64,000 bases of DNA, from assembly GCF_005222705.1 (NCBI RefSeq), contig NZ_STGF01000008.1, forward strand, positions 124,001 to 188,000, read 5' to 3'. Position 1 is the first letter of the stretch. Each line of letters begins with the position of its first letter. This DNA is from Paenibacillus sp. SY21-1. Lineage in GTDB: Bacteria; Bacillota; Bacilli; Paenibacillales; Paenibacillaceae. Positions 61,277-64,000 of the stretch are shown here, piece after piece. The notes beneath the pieces were generated by a model. That model was given only the letters and a program-made list of their open reading frames with translations. It had not been told where the DNA came from and made no database searches. Both the position numbers and the translations under genes were made by a program.

Positions 61277-61975
61277 ATGGCGGTTATTTCCATGAAACAG
61301 CTTCTAGAAGCTGGGGTACACTTCGGTCACCAAACTCGTCGCTGGAACCCTAAGATGGATCGTTATATCTTCACAGAAAGAAACGGAATTTACATCATCG
61401 ATTTGCAAAAAACAGTTAAAAAGGTTGACGAGGCGTACAACTTCGTTAAATCCGTTGCAGCTGAAGGCGGCACTATGCTGTTCGTCGGCACAAAAAAACA
61501 AGCTCAGGACTCCGTTAAGGAAGAAGCTGAGCGTTGCGGCAACTTCTACATCAACCAACGTTGGCTCGGCGGCACGCTGACTAACTTCCAAACGATTCAA
61601 AAGCGTATCGATCGTTTGAAGCAGCTTGAGAAATGGGAAGAGGACGGCACTTTCGAGGTTCTGCCTAAGAAAGAAGTTATCATTCTTCGCAAAGAAAAAG
61701 ATCGTTTGGAGAAATTCCTGGGCGGCATCAAAGGCATGAAATCCTTGCCAAGCGCCCTGTTCATCATCGATCCTCGCAAAGAGCGCATCGCTGTAGCAGA
61801 AGCTCGTAAATTGGGTATCCCAATCGTAGGTATCGTAGATACCAACTGCGATCCGGACGAAATCGACTATGTCATCCCAGGCAACGACGATGCAATCCGC
61901 GCAGTTAAGCTGCTCACTTCCAAAATGGCTGACGCAATCGTGGAAGCTAACCAAGGCGAGCAAACAACAGCTTAA
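61277..61975 (+). CDS. rpsB: 30S ribosomal protein S2
   Basis: Small-subunit protein S2. It has 232 residues. Signatures: [22 protein letters not shown] (core [19 protein letters not shown]), [13 protein letters not shown] and [30 protein letters not shown] (core [20 protein letters not shown]). A near-consensus AGGAGGTG site precedes ATG 61277. Codon use (CGT, GTT, GAA, AAA) is typical of a highly expressed gene, unlike the flagellar genes before it. It is followed by a terminator and tsf. Confidence 0.99.
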   Translation: MAVISMKQLLEAGVHFGHQTRRWNPKMDRYIFTERNGIYIIDLQKTVKKVDEAYNFVKSVAAEGGTMLFVGTKKQAQDSVKEEAERCGNFYINQRWLGGTLTNFQTIQKRIDRLKQLEKWEEDGTFEVLPKKEVIILRKEKDRLEKFLGGIKGMKSLPSALFIIDPRKERIAVAEARKLGIPIVGIVDTNCDPDEIDYVIPGNDDAIRAVKLLTSKMADAIVEANQGEQTTA

Positions 61976-62002
61976 TTTTACGTTTCCTTTATGAAAGCAA
62001 AC

Positions 62003-62047
62003 AAAGGGTGGTCAGATGGTGTTAAACCTCTCACTGCCCTTTTTTTG
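62003..62047 (+). terminator. Terminator/attenuator between rpsB and tsf
   Basis: An imperfect stem (about 62003-62020 with 62026-62040) is followed by seven Ts. In many bacteria such a signal allows partial read-through from rpsB to tsf. Confidence 0.75.
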
Positions 62048-62061
62048 AAAATATAAGCATG

Positions 62062-62078
62062 TATAAGCTAGGCTTATA
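62062..62078 (+). repeat. Perfect palindrome before tsf
   Basis: TATAAGC-TAG-GCTTATA lies in the 205-base rpsB-tsf gap. It could be an operator or small RNA hairpin; no promoter with good boxes was found around it. Confidence 0.5.
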
Positions 62079-62180
62079 ACAGTCTTTTATTTCTATCCGA
62101 AACGTATAGGATACCGTAATCGAACGCTGCATAGCGGGCTCGGCGGTGAATGAGTTAAAAACGACTAGGAGGGCTTTTCA

Positions 62181-62831
62181 ATGGCAGTCAGTGCAAGTGC
62201 AGTTAAAGAGCTACGCGAAAGAACCGGAGCAGGAATGCTCGATTGTAAAAAAGCTTTGGATGAAACAAACAACGACATCGACAAAGCGATCGCTTTGCTT
62301 CGTGAGAAAGGTCTTGCTGCGGCTGCGAACAAAGCGGGCCGTATTGCTACAGAAGGCGTAGTTGAATCCTATATCCACGCTGGCGGACGTATCGGCGTTA
62401 TCGTTGAAGTTAACTGCGAAACGGACTTCGTTGCCAAAACGGATCAATTCCGTGAGTTTGCAAGAGACGTAGCGATGCAAATCGCTGCAGCTAACCCGAA
62501 ATTTGTTCGTCGCGAAGAAGTTCCAGGAGACGAGCTTGAAAAAGAACGCGAAATTTTGAAAGCTCAAGCCTTGAACGAAGGCAAGCCTGAAAAAATCGTT
62601 GAAAAAATGGTTGAAGGCCGCATTTCCAAATACTACGAAGAATATTGCTTGCTTGAGCAATCCTTCATTAAAGACCCGGACAAAACGATCTCGACGCTGC
62701 TGAACGAAAAAATCAGCGCAATCGGCGAGAACATTTCCATCCGTCGCTTCGTTCGTTACGAGCTTGGCGAAGGTCTGGAGAAAAAAGTCGACAACTTCGT
62801 TGAAGAGGTTATGGCACAAGCGAAACTTTAA
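62181..62831 (+). CDS. tsf: Elongation factor Ts
   Basis: Nucleotide exchange factor for EF-Tu. It has 216 residues, shorter than the roughly 283-293 residues of E. coli and B. subtilis forms, apparently because part of the core domain is missing. The N-terminus has the UBA-like motif [20 protein letters not shown] and the [18 protein letters not shown] motif ([14 protein letters not shown]). A good AGGAGGG site precedes ATG 62181. Codon use is that of an abundant protein. The gene is followed by a strong hairpin. Confidence 0.97.
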   Translation: MAVSASAVKELRERTGAGMLDCKKALDETNNDIDKAIALLREKGLAAAANKAGRIATEGVVESYIHAGGRIGVIVEVNCETDFVAKTDQFREFARDVAMQIAAANPKFVRREEVPGDELEKEREILKAQALNEGKPEKIVEKMVEGRISKYYEEYCLLEQSFIKDPDKTISTLLNEKISAIGENISIRRFVRYELGEGLEKKVDNFVEEVMAQAKL

Positions 62832-63667
<836 letters not shown>

Positions 63668-63668
<1 letters not shown>

Positions 63669-64000
63669 TGCCACAGGATATTAAAAAAAATGCTGAAGAT
63701 CGCATGGATAAAGCGATTACGGCTATGAAGCGCGATCTGACTACGCTGCGTGCAGGCAAAGCGAATCCAGCTTTGCTGGACCGGATTCAAGTCGAGTATT
63801 ACGGCGCGCCTACACCGCTAAATCAAGTAGCGAATATCAATACGCCAGATTCCCGCACGCTGATGATTCAGCCTTGGGACAAAACGTTGATCGGTGCGGT
63901 GGAAAAAGCGATTCTTAAATCCGATTTGGGCCTTAACCCGTCCAATGACGGCTCCGCCATCCGTATTTCGATCCCTCCGCTTACAGAAGAAAGACGTGCG
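63668..64000 (+). CDS. frr: Ribosome recycling factor, 3'-truncated
   Basis: Splits the post-termination ribosome with EF-G. The frame is open from ATG 63668, which shares a base with the pyrH stop (TAATG), to the end of the window; 111 codons are visible and about 75 residues are missing. Typical sequence: [47 protein letters not shown] and [22 protein letters not shown] (core [18 protein letters not shown]). Coupled translation with pyrH is likely. Confidence 0.97.

Noticed and set aside
61277..62831. Different codon usage of rpsB and tsf compared with flagellar genes, as a sign of transfer
   Set aside because: The same bias is seen in rpsP and rplS and reflects high expression; gene order is native.

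Overview
The window looks like a chromosomal segment of a member of the Paenibacillaceae (Bacillota), most like Paenibacillus or Cohnella. The evidence is moderately GC-rich DNA with strong AGGAGG-type ribosome binding sites, and a gene order that closely follows the Bacillus subtilis rnc-smc-ffh-rplS-topA-codY-fla/che-rpsB region. The species call is an inference from gene content, not a database match. No tRNA, rRNA, CRISPR array, insertion sequence or prophage was seen.

Region 1 (1-9999) holds the end of fabF, then rnc, smc, ftsY, ylxM, ffh, rpsP, khpA and rimM: lipid synthesis, RNA processing, chromosome condensation, signal-recognition-particle targeting and ribosome maturation. Region 2 (10003-14691) holds trmD, an exported CAP-domain protein on the opposite strand, rplS, lepB, rbgA and rnhB. 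Region 3 (14821-19405) holds ylqG and ylqH, which resemble the C-terminal parts of the flagellar switch proteins FliK and FlhB, then yraN and the opposite-strand comM. Region 4 (19678-29727) holds sucCD, dprA, topA, trmFO, hslVU and codY: TCA cycle, DNA uptake and topology, tRNA methylation, proteolysis and the nutrient-sensing regulator CodY.

Region 5 (29872-61091) is a 31-kb fla/che operon of 37 co-directional genes with no strong internal terminator. It runs through basal body and rod (flgB, flgC, fliE, fliF), switch and export ATPase (fliGHIJ), hook assembly (fliK, flgD, flgE), swrD, fliL, switch (fliM, fliY), cheY, export gate (fliOPQR, flhBA), number control (flhFG), chemotaxis (cheBAWCD) and sigD. 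A less characterised tail follows: a FapA-like protein, a Gln-rich small protein, a SwrB-like protein and a membrane-anchored MltG/YceG-like module. It is preceded by a sigma-D-like promoter that overlaps a possible CodY box. Region 6 (61122-64000) returns to translation and nucleotide genes: rpsB, tsf, pyrH and the start of frr.

The most interesting signal is the ylqG-ylqH pair. It encodes a FliK-like protein and a stand-alone FlhB-CC-like protein away from the main flagellar operon, behind a sequence that matches the sigma-D -10 element GCCGATAT exactly. This suggests a second, flagellum-linked substrate-switch module. Other points of interest are competing hairpins over the swrD ribosome binding site, a strong leader hairpin before rpsB, the N-terminus of HslV, and the uncharacterised proteins flanking sigD.
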